A DNA stretch of 64,000 nucleotides, from positions 356,036,866 through 356,100,865 of the forward strand of contig OW240913.1 in the NCBI GenBank assembly GCA_933207985.1. Direction: 5' to 3'. The DNA comes from Pelobates cultripes. Taxonomy: Eukaryota; Chordata; Amphibia; Anura; Pelobatidae. Made by a program: the position numbers and the translations under genes. This document shows, one piece after another, positions 52,302 to 63,500 of this stretch (within the stretch, counting starts at the first letter, position 1; each line of letters begins with the position of its first letter). The notes below the pieces were generated by a model that was given only the letters and a program-made list of their open reading frames with translations, made no database searches and was not told where the DNA came from.

Positions 52302-52817
52302 TGTGGTGTATCACCAAATTAATATATATACTACACAAGGTTCGTCTACATTAAAAGGTATTTATTAAAAGGCAACAACACAATATTATAAATGTATCAC
52401 AAACACACAGCCCAGACCCACGGAGCAACAACCCTTTTAAATCTATCTATCTATATAGTAACCCCTTCCACACACGCTTGATCTCACCCACGGTTAGGCC
52501 TTCACATCTAGTAATGGCTCACTGCTGCAAGTTCAACATCACATCCACCAAGGAAGAAAAGGAAGCAACAGAGTGTAACATGGTTCACCATGCTAGCTCA
52601 TGGCGTCTGCACATCTGCTCTGTAGCACAGCCAAGAAGGAACAGAGAGGAATGGAGAAAGGGGGAAGTGGTTATCTCTTTCCTGACTTGTAAAGGTATTG
52701 AATTACCAATTAACATTTCAAAAGGGTAAAGCTTATCCCACTGTAAGAAAAGCAAACATGAGCTTGGTCACATGACCCCTGGTCACCATATTAGTTTGAT
52801 GACAGAATGTCACCACA
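52302..52817 (-). repeat. 5' LTR of ERV copy 2
   Basis: 516 bp, identical to the other LTR except C at 52421. In sense it would drive gag transcription from the TATA-like ACTATATAG. Confidence 0.95.
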
Positions 52818-52822
52818 CCCTG

Positions 52823-54491
52823 CTTTTGGGAACACCAGAGAACTTTCCCCAATAATCATAGCACAAGACCATCAATAGATGCTGTATGGATTAGGGCACT
52901 ACATACTAATACATACAATGCTCCCTGCATGTCCTGCCCACCGTGGGCTGGCTACAATGAGTGGCAGGCAGCCTGGTGTGTATTCACACTACGTTGATGT
53001 GCCATTAACTTGAGTGGACCTGCCCCCTTTCCAGGCAGGCCTTCCCATTTCTGGGTGGAGCTAGTGACATGATTGTGTCACTGTTCTGCCCCCTTTGCCC
53101 TCCTCCACCGACAATCTCAATTCTCAGGAAGACAGAATTAAGAGATATGCATAAGTTATTAGAAAACTCCTTTCATAAAGAAAAAAAATATTGCATTGGT
53201 ACCCAAAAGGCTATAACCAGTTTTTGAATTGCATGCCCCATATTTTCAGTCAGTCTGTGATGGCAGTTCTGTAGTGGTTGAGCAATGGCTCGCATTACTG
53301 AGAAAGACTGAGCTTTAAGCCTAGTTTGCTACTAAATATAACCATTACAGATGATGTTATAAGCTGAGCTGATGGAAATAACAGGCTTTCTTTGAACAGA
53401 TCAGGTATTTAATGATAATTATGCACATCTACTCTGCTCTGAATGATTAAAATGAATACCAATCAGCATATGACGGAAAAAATACAATCGACGATGAAGA
53501 ATATAAGGCATCGAATGGATTCTCTGAGTAAAATACAGGTATGTTTATCTCCAAGAATGCATCTATAGAAAATCTGAAGAAAGAAAAAACCTAATGGGAT
53601 ACATGGCAATTGTCAAAGCCACCAAACAACCAAAGACATGTTAAATTCAACTCTGACAACACTTTGGCAATGCCATGACCATGAATGAAGCCGAAAATAT
53701 TCAATTTAACAATATAAGAATAATTGAACATGATTAATTGGTGGAAGGAACATTTATTTATTCAAGGAAGGAAGAATTCTGGGGTCTAGTGTTATGTTAT
53801 TATTGCTCAACTGAATGATACTTATTTTTTAACCTTGCTAAGATGAAAATCTGAGCTGGCCTTTCTAGAAGTCAAACTGATGATTGTGCGATCCTCCAAC
53901 TGGAGAGCTTGCCATTGTTATATATATTAATGCTATGTAACAGTGAACACATCAAGTCTACAACAGATGGGAGAAGTTAAACATTATTCCAGGCATGCTT
54001 AACATTTCAAGAACTACATAACTAGCAACGTCTTAAACATTACTCAACACTGCAAGCCCGGAGAGTCCATGGAATATTTAAAAGGGTTGAAATTCTACTT
54101 AACGGGGCTACATTTTCACTTACCAATGTGGCTAGTGGAAATTTGAACCGGAATTCCAAGAATTTGATGAATTCAATTGTGTCATGGATCTATGTCAGAG
54201 AGAACTCTTCTGAATTAAGATTGTTTTCTCAGAAACTTTTTAGCTGATTTTAAGCATGACACCTACTGAGTGAACATTGTAAATGATACATTAAAGACGG
54301 TATAGGTAGCAATTAGAATAAGGAAATAATTTAGTTTTATCCCCAGTTTGGTTTTGCCAGCCTCTGCATGCACAATTATTTTCAGTAGAAAATTAATTCT
54401 CTTTGATTCCACGTGTTGGAGTCCACAATGTGTTCCTTAAGTTCCTTTAAATAACAGAGGAACACATCTCTTAACATTTTTGTAGATATAA
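52823..54491. other. No gene seen
   Basis: It starts with the remainder of the dispersed repeat that the provirus entered. After that the sequence is AT-rich and featureless on both strands. Confidence 0.5.
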
Positions 54492-54499
54492 ACCTAGAG

Positions 54500-55196
54500 C
54501 AGGGGTCAGCAACCTATGGCACATTTGCCATGCATGGCAATCTAGATGCCTTTGCAAGGCACTCAAGGCTGCCAGAACCAAACAGGTTCTGGCCTATCAG
54601 GAGTCCCATTGGGAGTTCAGATATATGCTAGTGCAACCAAATAGAGCAGCCTGCAGGAGCTATCGAAGATCCTGCCCTTGACCTGTACTTGGCCATCCCA
54701 GTCTCCACTGGACCCCAGGGAAGCCACTCACGCTGCTAGATATACAGTGAGCTGCAGAAGAAGCCTCCTCCTCATACAAATAATACAAACAGCCCACACG
54801 CAAACACACACTGTCCCCAGAACTATAACACCACTGAATATCCCTATACACCGAAAATAACCACAAGTAGCCTCTCACATGCAATACCCAAAGCAATCCC
54901 ACACTTACAAACCCACCAAACATATAATGTGACATATCATACACACGCTATTACACAAGCAGTACCCATACACAGCCCAGATTCATAGGTATCATATATA
55001 ATATTACAAACTACTTATGAAAATATACTGTACAATATAACAGCCTACATACGCACAAGTTCAACACTACAAAGCCATTGCAACACAAGCAGAGTATGGC
55101 AACATACACACTTCAATTGAAAAAATACTATCGGCACAGCGAGAAATGCAAAAATCTTGTTTTGGTACAGTGATACTAAAAGGTTGCCTACCCATG
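54500..55196. mobile_element. Non-autonomous hAT element
   Basis: Left end CAGGGGTCAGCAACC; the reverse complement of the right end is CATGGGTAGGCAACC, the hAT terminus style. The flanking 8-mers ACCTAGAG (54492-54499) and AACTGGAG (55197-55204) agree at 6 of 8 positions, consistent with an old target duplication. No transposase coding is seen in the 697 bp. Confidence 0.7.
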
Positions 55197-55204
55197 AACT
55201 GGAG

Positions 55205-55939
55205 CCTAGCCCTCCACATTTTCACAGATTAGATTCAATAACAATGTAATCAATAGAGTTGTAAGAGAAATGAAATTTTAAATAAAATGAATAATCTTTG
55301 ACCGAAAGATGTAACACTGTAAATGAATTTAATAAATTTAATGATCTAATAAATACATTCAAAGAACTGCAATCAACTCATAAAGAGGATTTTGCTGCTC
55401 TGTATCCTGCTTAAGATCTTTGCAGTAATTAAAGGCTCCAGAAATATTACCAATTAAAAAGCAACACATTTGCTGTAATTTAGACAGAATAATGTTTAAA
55501 AAAAAATCAGAACAACCGTGCAATGCAAACCATTTTCTAGTATTATTATGTGTGTATCCTTGTGTCTTGCACCTATGATAGAGAAACAATGAAATATTCT
55601 TAGATACAATTTAGATTGCCCATTTGTGTTCAACACATTCTCTTAATATCTATGCATATAAGTCTTGGAAAATAAGAGAAACATTCGTTTTTAGGCTTGT
55701 GTATTTAGATTATGGCGAATTGTAAATTTTGGTTGATCGGCTTTTTGGCTTCTGTAGTACCATGGCCGAAGAGTTGGTATTCTGAGTTCCATCCATGGAT
55801 CCAAAGAAGAGATGATCGATGGGTAAAAATGGCTAGCATACAGTAACTAATGGTTGATTGTATTCACAGATTAAGTAATTTCAACGTGATAATGGACTTT
55901 AAAGTTAGATCAGCTAGATATTGATGGGAAAAGCAAACA
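55205..55939. other. No gene seen
   Basis: AT-rich sequence; no recognised feature. Confidence 0.5.
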
Positions 55940-57293
55940 TTAAAGGGACACTATAGGCTCCCAGATCATTTCAGCTCATTGGGTAGTTTGGATACATTTT
56001 CCCTTGTTGCTTAACCCTGCAAAGGTAATTATTGAAGTTTTTAATAAACTGCAATAATTACCTTTGTAGGTTAACTCCACCTCTAGTGGCTGTCTACCCC
56101 CAGACAGCCACTAGAGAGACTCCTGGGTCGTTAGGTGACTTTTTGTCATGAGGACATCCAGCATCATCCGAATGTGTATAATGCTTTTGTAACAGCACCC
56201 CCAGGCATAAAAGGGTTAAACCGCTGTTTAGTAGATCTTCCCTTCCAGAGGCACAGGCACAGCTACTGCAGAACACCAATCCGCCGAACAGGAAACCATA
56301 CGAATGCTGTAAACAGCCGAATAGGAAAAACCATACGAATAGGTTTACACTCCTATCAGTCAAACTGGAACAGCATACAGTAAATCTCCCCAAGAACGAG
56401 ATAAAGCTCCGTGTTGAGGGTCAAACAGTGAACAGTCAGAGCTGTGGGTTTATTGTTCTTATATACACATTAGTACCACCCACAGGGTTTTGGAACACAA
56501 CCAATAAACACATACAATACACTAAGACACTCCCACACAAAATCCTCCCCTCTATCTGTGATTCAATTACCTTACACAATGGGTAATGTAATTATAACAA
56601 GCAGAGAAATACAATTTTTCCACATTATTCATAACTTGAAAAGTATGCATCACATTCACTTACATTTTCTGAATCATCATACTCCAAATACAAACATATG
56701 TCAAATTCATACAAATTGGTCCAATGGTTCAAAAGATAGATCGTAGTCCTTTGTGACCAAAGGAAGCATGGTTTTTCTGCCCAAAACCAGTTCCACAGAG
56801 TCTTCTATCCTGGAGATAATTGGGAAGTAATCCAATTATCTCCAAAGACAGAGGCAAAACTCCATTGAACACATGGCAGCAAAAGACAATAAAACACATA
56901 AAAACATATAACTGTGCAGCCATTGCACAAAACAGGTACATTCAACATATCCCCAGATAGCTCAGATCTGAGCGCACATTATTACTGAATGGCGCTCAGA
57001 GCACACACATACAGTTCAATTGCCATGGAGCCAAAGTCTTTCCCATAGTCTTTCATTATACGAATGGGCTCCATGGCATAGCTATCTGGGGTATCACTGC
57101 TCAAACAGGACAAGCACCAAATCACACGGCTTTCTTGTCTTTGCAGGGGAAAATCAAGCCTTTTAACATGGGGCCATAATCCAAAGGCAACAGGCGAGCA
57201 ACCAGGCTTCTCCAGTGCAATGTGGTGAGATTGGTCTTGTCACAGCTTTCCTATGGAGCAAGTAATAATGTGGGCACTATAGTTTAACTTTAA
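55940..57293. mobile_element. TTAA MITE (AGGGACACTATAG type), host of a solo LTR
   Basis: Left end TTAAAGGGACACTATAGG at 55940. The right end is degraded (GCACTATAGTTTAACTTTAA at 57274-57293). Inside are two hairpins: GCAAAGGTAATTATTG with its partner near 56050, and TAGTGGCTGTCT with AGACAGCCACTA near 56085-56113. Removing the solo LTR and one GCTTT copy restores ATAATGCTTTCCTATGG, continuous MITE sequence. Confidence 0.72.
56189..57244 (-). repeat. Solo LTR (1056 bp) with 5-bp target duplication
   Basis: On the minus strand it starts TGTGACAAGACC and ends GGTGCTGTTACA, so it has TG...CA ends. GCTTT flanks both sides (56184-56188 and 57245-57249). Minus-strand signals in order: TTATTGGTTG (CCAAT), GTGTATATAAGAAC (TATA, about 56455-56468) and AACAATAAACCC (poly(A) signal, about 56446). 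Two internal hairpins, CCATGGAGCC/GGCTCCATGG near 57020-57076 and TCTGAGCGC/GCGCTCAGA near 56965-57003, are present. No internal region or second LTR remains. Confidence 0.85.
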
Positions 57294-57519
57294 GCAATTT
57301 GATAAGGTTCTAAGGAAGTGCAATGAACTCATAGACAATGCATATGGTACATGAGAACTCAATCAGAATTGATATCAGGCTGGTGAGCAGGATGACAGAT
57401 TGCTACAAGCCTGGAAACTTTTCTGGGTGTCTAATAAAAATATTTTCAATGTGCATCCAATTAAAGAAATGTGAATATCCTTTTTAAGGAATAATCAGAT
57501 CAACAAGAATACCTATCAG

Positions 57520-57770
57520 TTAGTGTGTATGTGTGTCTCTCGGTGAATGTGAGTGTGTGTGTGTAATTGTGAATGAGTGAGTATGTCTGTGAATGTGTAT
57601 GTTTCAGTGAAAGTGTGTGTTGGTTAACCCCTTAAGGACCAAACTTCTGGAATAAAAGGGAATCATGACATGTTACACATGTCATGTGTCCTTAAGGGGT
57701 TAAACAGTGTGTGTGTGACAATGACTGTGTATCTGTAAGTGAGTGTATGTCAGTGCATGCATTAGTGAGG
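57520..57770. repeat. GT-rich low-complexity region
   Basis: GTGTGTATGTGTGTCTCTCG-like sequence, interrupted by an 80-bp MITE at 57624-57703. Confidence 0.8.
57624..57703. mobile_element. 80-bp TTAA hairpin MITE (piggyBac-like ends)
   Basis: Begins TTAACCCCTTAAGGAC and ends GTCCTTAAGGGGTTAA, perfect inverted ends. An inner CATGACATGT/ACATGTCATG pair gives a near-complete hairpin. Confidence 0.85.
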
Positions 57771-58639
57771 GTGTATGTCTGTCAGGAAAATAAATTTGGA
57801 AGGGATGGGGGGATACCTGAGTTTTGTGATGCTTAGGGCAGCCCAAAGCCATAATACACCACTAGTACGTATAAAACAACAATTCATGTAAACTTTCAGT
57901 GGAATAAAGTGCAACCCTATTACAGAGTTAACGTACACTCCAGACAAGAGAAATCCCCCTCCCATCCCCTACACACACACACACACACATACACACACCC
58001 CATTGTATTTTGTTTTCTTATATAAACAGTTTGCAAATAAAAGTGGAAAACATTAAATAAAGGCATTAGGTTCTGTGGCATTTCTACCCTCGCGTGGACA
58101 AGTTGCAGCAACTAACAGCCTCTCCCAAAGCAAAACGATTCTCCAACAGTGAGCTGGCCCACCAAGGGTTAATTCAGCCACCTGTGGCAGTTCTATTCAT
58201 GAGATCAGAAGAAGAAATGTTAAATAAGCTGGTAGTAGTCTCACACCATACTGCTATCAGTATATTGACAGCCCCATTCACAATTTTGAGAACCGAGGTT
58301 TACACAATATTCTCCAAAGAATACTACCCGGTGTGCACAGTCTTTACATAAAAATGGGAAGGATCTGAACTGCAAAATAAGCAGCAAACATTCTGCCTTC
58401 GCTGTTATACATGTAGCGTAACCTGCAAATCGCTGGAATTCTAAGCCACTTTGAGAAGGGACACTGTGATTGGGGCTCTCCCTGCTCCATAATCTATGTG
58501 CAATGAGCATACACTGTTACTGTGCTTAGAGTGTTCCTTTAAGAAAGATACAGGTCAGTTACCCTTTAACACTGCTCATTAAATGCAGTTATATAGGTCA
58601 CAAGAATCCATACATCCTTAATTTCAAAATAGCCTGCAG
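57771..58639. other. No gene; short (CA)n
   Basis: A (CA)n run lies at about 57971-57998. The part 58500-58535 ends GTGTTCCTTTAAG, perhaps a MITE end. Nothing coding was recognised. Confidence 0.45.
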
Positions 58640-58647
58640 GATGAAAG

Positions 58648-58682
<35 letters not shown>
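58640..58682. repeat. (TA)n microsatellite
   Basis: A pure (AT)n run. Confidence 0.95.
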
Positions 58683-58685
<3 letters not shown>

Positions 58686-59283
58686 CTTCTTATATTAAAA
58701 CTAAAATTTGTCATCATGAAATCTTTTACGAGCATGCAACACAATTTCTTTGTAATAAAAAGAAAGTGAAAAGAAGTCTAAATTAAGCACAGGAAATAAA
58801 CCTGAAAGATTAAACCATAAATAGGTTTTGAAATCTGAAAACTATGTTTTATAGGGATATAGCTTCATTGATTAAATCATAAGAGAACTGATGACTTGAG
58901 ACAGACAACACAAGATATCTCATTCATCTACCAAACACAAACTTTCAGTAATGAAAATGCAACTGTGTCGAAAACTACTGTTCAAGAAGTGAAATGTGCA
59001 TATATAAATGGAAATATGTGTGTAATATGCATAATTTTATTAATAATAATACGATTTCGACATATTCCACATCACTAAACAATTAAATGATGTACTTTAT
59101 CAACTATATTGCTGAATTATTCTATAGAAATGTCTAAGGCTTTACAACTAGTTTTTGAAAACTTTATTTTATGTATTTTTTAATTAGTTATTTAGAAAAT
59201 ACATGAGTTAATGTAGTCATTAAATGCAGAGAGATGTTCTACGCCAGCAGAGAGCGCTATGTCATTTTGAGACAAACAGCCAG
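58683..59283. other. No gene seen
   Basis: AT-rich sequence without a recognised feature. Confidence 0.5.
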
Positions 59284-59400
59284 TGCTTGTTTAAATGGAC
59301 TCTATAGTCACCCAGGCCACATCATCTCCATGAAGTTGTTTTGGTGCAGTGTCTGTCTCCTTATAGCCCTGCAATGTAAAACATCTCTGGCTAATTTGTT
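59284..59400. mobile_element. TTAA-type MITE fragment
   Basis: TTTAAATGGACTCTATAGTC followed by ACCCAGGCCACATCATCTCC is a diverged TTAA MITE end of the same type as at 55940. The far end is not resolved. Confidence 0.5.
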
Positions 59401-60599
59401 GTTTCTTGGTCAAATTACCCATGATGAAAATGGTACGTTATTGCATTTATCTTATTACTGTACCTATTTATAAGGAGAGGGCGGGCATTTTTTGGTTTGA
59501 GGCAGTTTTTGTGACCATCCACTTTATTTGTTCATTTGTGAGTTTGCAGATCACCATCTCAAGCACAAAAGATTTTTGGCCTTGCATTTCGGCCATGAAG
59601 AATTCCTGCCTGCTGCCCCTCTCCTACAGTACTGTGCCAACAGCCCAGGACACATTCCACTGCACTTGTTTAGCAGAAGATTGATGGTGTGAGAGAGCAG
59701 TCCAAACAGCTGTATGCTTGGGGACAGTGGGCCAGGGGGGCATTGCTCATCTTCTCAGTCTGCCAGGTGTTATTTGTGTGTAGATGTTTACATACCATCC
59801 AAACTCAACTGTTCAATGTCCATTGTAAGCTCAGAGTTTGGTTGTTTTTTTACTTTTACCACCTGTAAAAACATAGTCAGAGGACCCATATCTTTAGAAT
59901 CCAAGTTTCTGTCAGTCATCACTGAATGGGTGTAAGTGTTATATTTTTGCAAGTTGTTAAGTTAGTATCATATCCTGTTCCTGTCTGCGGATTATTTCTG
60001 GTCATGGCTTCTGGTATCCAGTACTCTTTTTACAATTCTTGTTTAGTTTTTCTTGTTTTTTTCTGCTTCTCTATTCTATGTCTGGTTTTCTTTATGATGG
60101 GTTTTCTGGGTTCATTCCTTTATTCCGTTCCTGGAATTCCCAGTCTCCTGGATTACTTTAAATTTTTGTTTTTTGCTGCCACACCCGGTCCTTTGCCATT
60201 TATCCATTTTGTTTCAGTGTTCCCTGCTAGCAGTGGTTTCTTTCCTCTGCTCATTTCATTGCAGGTAAGTGTGTTTTATTGTTGTACTTTTAGTCATGCA
60301 TAACTAGGCATTTAGGACCCACTGTAGTTGGAATACTTCAGCGCAGTGATCGGCTGCATACATCTTGGCCATTTATGTATGTCTAAATCTTTATTACATA
60401 TATAGTACTTGCTTATTTCTCCTCTTGTTTTGCCTTGTATATCTTGTTTTATTTTGTCTTGTATTCCTAGTTCATGTACAGTCTTGTCCTGCCCTGTTAA
60501 TGTCCTGTTCTTGTTTCCCACTTGTGTACATGTTCTTAGTTCTGCTTTCTGTCCTGCTTCGGTTCTGAGTTATTCTAGTCCTGCCTTGTTTCTATGCCT
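59401..60599. other. No gene seen
   Basis: T-rich sequence from 59930 to 60600 (CTTGTTTT/CCTGTTCTTG-type). Hydrophobic open frames here, such as 59926-60303, come from the T-rich composition. No exon recognised. Confidence 0.45.
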
Positions 60600-60604
60600 T
60601 GTTT

Positions 60605-60772
60605 CCTTGTTATGTTAACTGCTGATGAAGACAGAATTATACCATCACATCAGTGGTCACTCTGGGAGGCATCTGGGCATGAGACTCTGTGGAAGGTAAT
60701 TTTTGATTTTGGTTGTTTAGTCGATTATGCAAAATCCAACAGAAATCAACATACTGACATACGCAGAGCCTC
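60605..60772 (+). repeat. Duplicated segment, copy A
   Basis: Shares ATGTTAACTGCTGATGAAGA, CACTCTGGGAGGCATCTGGG, GAGACTCTGTGGAAGGTAAT and ATCCAACAGAAA in order with copy B (61900-62096), lacking about 32 and 7-9 bases present there. Both contain AAGGTAATTTTT, a donor-like site. Confidence 0.85.
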
Positions 60773-61899
60773 CCTATCCAGATCTTAGGAGGTCTACATA
60801 ATATCAAGCACTTGGGATCCGCAGTAGCTGCATCAGGGCCCTGGTATGTGGCCACACAAACCTTTGTGCTCAACTCCAGGGGCCTGTGGTTACTGTAGCG
60901 GACCCCGGGCAACCCGACCGGTTACCTCCGCTAATACCTTCCTTTAGCCGCACAGAACCCTTACAACAAGCAGGCATCCACCCCCCACCCCACCCCAGTA
61001 ACTGGACGACACACAGCTCTGGGAGTACAACACAAACTAACCACTGTTTATTTCGTCACACAAGGTTTTTCATGCACAGACCCCTACATTGGGTCTCCAA
61101 CAAAAAACAACAGGGGTTTCCATCCCAAGAAGCTGATGGGGGATGGAAGAAGGACAATGCCCTGCTGTGACAGGAAAAGGAAGGGGGTACGGCACAGACA
61201 AGCAACACATTTCACGTAACTATACTTTACAAAGCTGCACCCCCCGCCTTTGTTGACCCACAGCTGCATATACAGACACATGTAAAGCAGTCACAAAAAT
61301 GGCATCACAAGCTTGTGGCCTGTGACAAACAAATCAGGCCATCCATCACATATCTCCCCCCATAGAAATAGACAGACCTGTGGCCAGACCCCAGAAACAA
61401 GTCGATTGGACCCCCGCTGAGTCCACAGTCCAAATCCTTGAGGCCCAATGTGACTGTACAAGTGTGGGGCACATGTAGGTATGGCACTCAGTGACGGCGT
61501 TCCGTCACAGTTACCCTGCACCAGACCATTTTGGTCCCATTCCACACTGTGACTCCTACCAACATCAGACATACTTGGTGCTGGTCTTCGGACTGCCACC
61601 CCATGACAGTTAGATGTTCCTAATGTGTCCACTAAATTTTGTGATGATTTCTCCATATTTAGATCTTTAATCCACTTTCACCTTAGTGAGACACCTCTCC
61701 TCCCAGCACAATTTGTTAACATCAGAATGTTTTCTTGTATTTTGTGCCATTATTTATAGTTTCCTTTCAGTTATTGGATTTACTAATAGTGATGCGACAG
61801 TCTGACACTAGGATGAATCATCTAATTACCCAACAAATAAAGATGAAATCGAACTTAACCCTGTGGGATGTGTCAAAGAGTAGCTTGAAGTTCCTGCAG
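60773..61899. other. Unclassified segment between the duplicated blocks
   Basis: GC-richer than its surroundings at 60890-61640, with GCGGACCCCGGGCAACCCGA near 60897 and C-rich runs. The frames on both strands match no family I know. TAGTTTCCTTTCAG at 61757-61770 looks like a splice acceptor ahead of an open frame that continues into copy B. Confidence 0.4.
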
Positions 61900-62096
61900 C
61901 TATTTATGTTAACTGCTGATGAAGACAGAATTATACAGTGCAAACAAATACCTGCCAAGTACCAATCACATCAATGGTCACTCTGGGAGGCATCTGGGCA
62001 TGTTATTTTGAGACTCTGTGGAAGGTAATTTTTCATTTTGGTTGTTTGGTTGTCAATTACGCAGAATCCAACAGAAAGCAACATACTGACATATAC
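61900..62096 (+). repeat. Duplicated segment, copy B
   Basis: The longer version of the block at 60605-60772. An open frame enters from 61771 and continues to LRLCGR just before GGTAATTTTT (62026). No homology is recognised, so it may be an exon, a retroelement piece or chance. Confidence 0.8.
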
Positions 62097-63386
62097 CACA
62101 TCTAAACAGTCAGAATGGTATCTGTTACAATGCGTGTTTATTAAATAAACACAATATTCAATATATAAGAATTTCTCTAAAGTTTCTCTGCAAAATGAAT
62201 GATAACCGTGTGTAATAACAGTTGAAAAAAACATTGAAAGAAAAAAAAAAAAACAGAAGAGAACTGGGTTGGTTCAGTTAGTCTCTGCTCAGATCTCAAA
62301 CCAATTTTACTTCACATGTGCCATTACACAGAGATCCTAGACCTGTCATATATAAGACGGATCCCACCCACAAAGGTAGTCCAGATCTGAAATGAGGTCA
62401 GTGCCCTCTGAATGAGGTTTACAGCAAATTCTGATAATCATTTGACCTTCCTTGGGCTTCATCAGTGATCTGTAGTTGATATCTCTGATATCTCTCGAGG
62501 CCTGGTGGATATGGGTCTACATCTGGAATATTTTTCTAACTTAGGTAGACCATACGCAAATTCATTGAAATAAAACTAACAAAAGAAATTCAAAAACTGA
62601 GAAAAAGCAAAAACTTAATAGCCTGCCTTTTGGTTAGTCTGCTCAGGTTTCTAATAAGATTGTGCTCACATTGAAGCATGATTTAAATTGTATTTTCTTG
62701 TCCATTAAGAATACTTTACTTCTGCCCCAGTAGTGCAAATACCTAATTTGTTTGCACACATTAAGTCAAATATTTCATGCCGAGTGAGAAAATTATGACG
62801 ATTCATAGAAAGTGCTGAGAAGCATGGTGGCTACATTTATTTACAATATGTGCATATTTCTCATCTGACATTTAATGTTTAATATACTGCCAAATTACTA
62901 CATTTTCATTTACAATGTATGCCACTTTGTATCACATTATCGTCCATTATCATTAACATTTTGTTTCAGCAGTGTTTGTCATAGCAGCATTGTAGTACAC
63001 TTCCAGCCATGGTGAGAATTAATCAATGTACCTTCAACAAGCTGGAATAATTATTATTTCAGGTTAGAGAGGTTAAATGACTTGAGGGGTGGGGGACCAA
63101 TTTTCGTAGATTACCAAAAACACCTAGACAGGGAAATGAAGCCATTCAGCTATCTGAAAAGGTCACACTCCTAAAGTCCAAGGCTATTTTATGTTTCATG
63201 TACAGCTGCACTTATCTCTTAAACTAGAGGCATCTTTTTATGGGAAAACTTTTACTTTGGGACTATATATTTAGTATCTTTTGATTCATACTACTGACTT
63301 GTACCTGTCTTTGCTGACTGTCTTAATACTGTTGTTATATATGTGGTGCAGCCCTTCTCCTCTTTTGTGATATTTTTTACATCTAC
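62097..63386. other. No gene seen
   Basis: AT-rich unique-looking sequence with an A-tract at 62239-62254. No exon or element end recognised. Confidence 0.5.
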
Positions 63387-63500
63387 AGTGCCTTGAAAAA
63401 GTTAGAAATACATCACATAACACATCCCACAATTTCAGGCATTCTTACTTCCTCTTTATTAGAATTGTTTGTATTCATTTTAATTTTTGTTTAAAAGTCC
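63385..63500. mobile_element. Possible Tc1-like terminal fragment
   Basis: TACAGTGCCTTGAAAAAGTT resembles a widespread Tc1 terminus (TACAGTGCCTTGC...). The opposite end and transposase are not in the window. Confidence 0.4.

Larger units (their letters stand above)
47719..52817 (-). mobile_element. ERV-like LTR element, copy 2 (intact gag, no pol)
   Basis: 5099 bp, minus strand. Two 516-bp LTRs differ at one position only (T at 47838, C at 52421). Target duplications CCCTG lie at 47714-47718 and 52818-52822. Order in sense: 5' LTR, primer-binding site, leader with a duplicated block, gag (49234-50922), splice-acceptor-like site, env scrap, two polypurine tracts, 3' LTR. No protease, RT or integrase sequence is present. 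The near-identical LTRs indicate a recent insertion. Mobility would require enzymes from another element. Confidence 0.93.

Noticed and set aside
59926..60303. 125-codon hydrophobic frame resembling a membrane protein
   Set aside because: The region is T-rich, so any frame looks hydrophobic; no conserved motif or start context was seen.
61291..61656. 121-codon minus-strand frame starting MEKSSQNLVDTLGTSNCHG
   Set aside because: No recognised domain, and it is in an unclassified insert; not enough evidence for a gene.
60605..62096. A small LTR element bounded by the two duplicated blocks
   Set aside because: The blocks do not start with TG and end with CA, differ by several indels, and lack a primer site, polypurine tract or target duplication.
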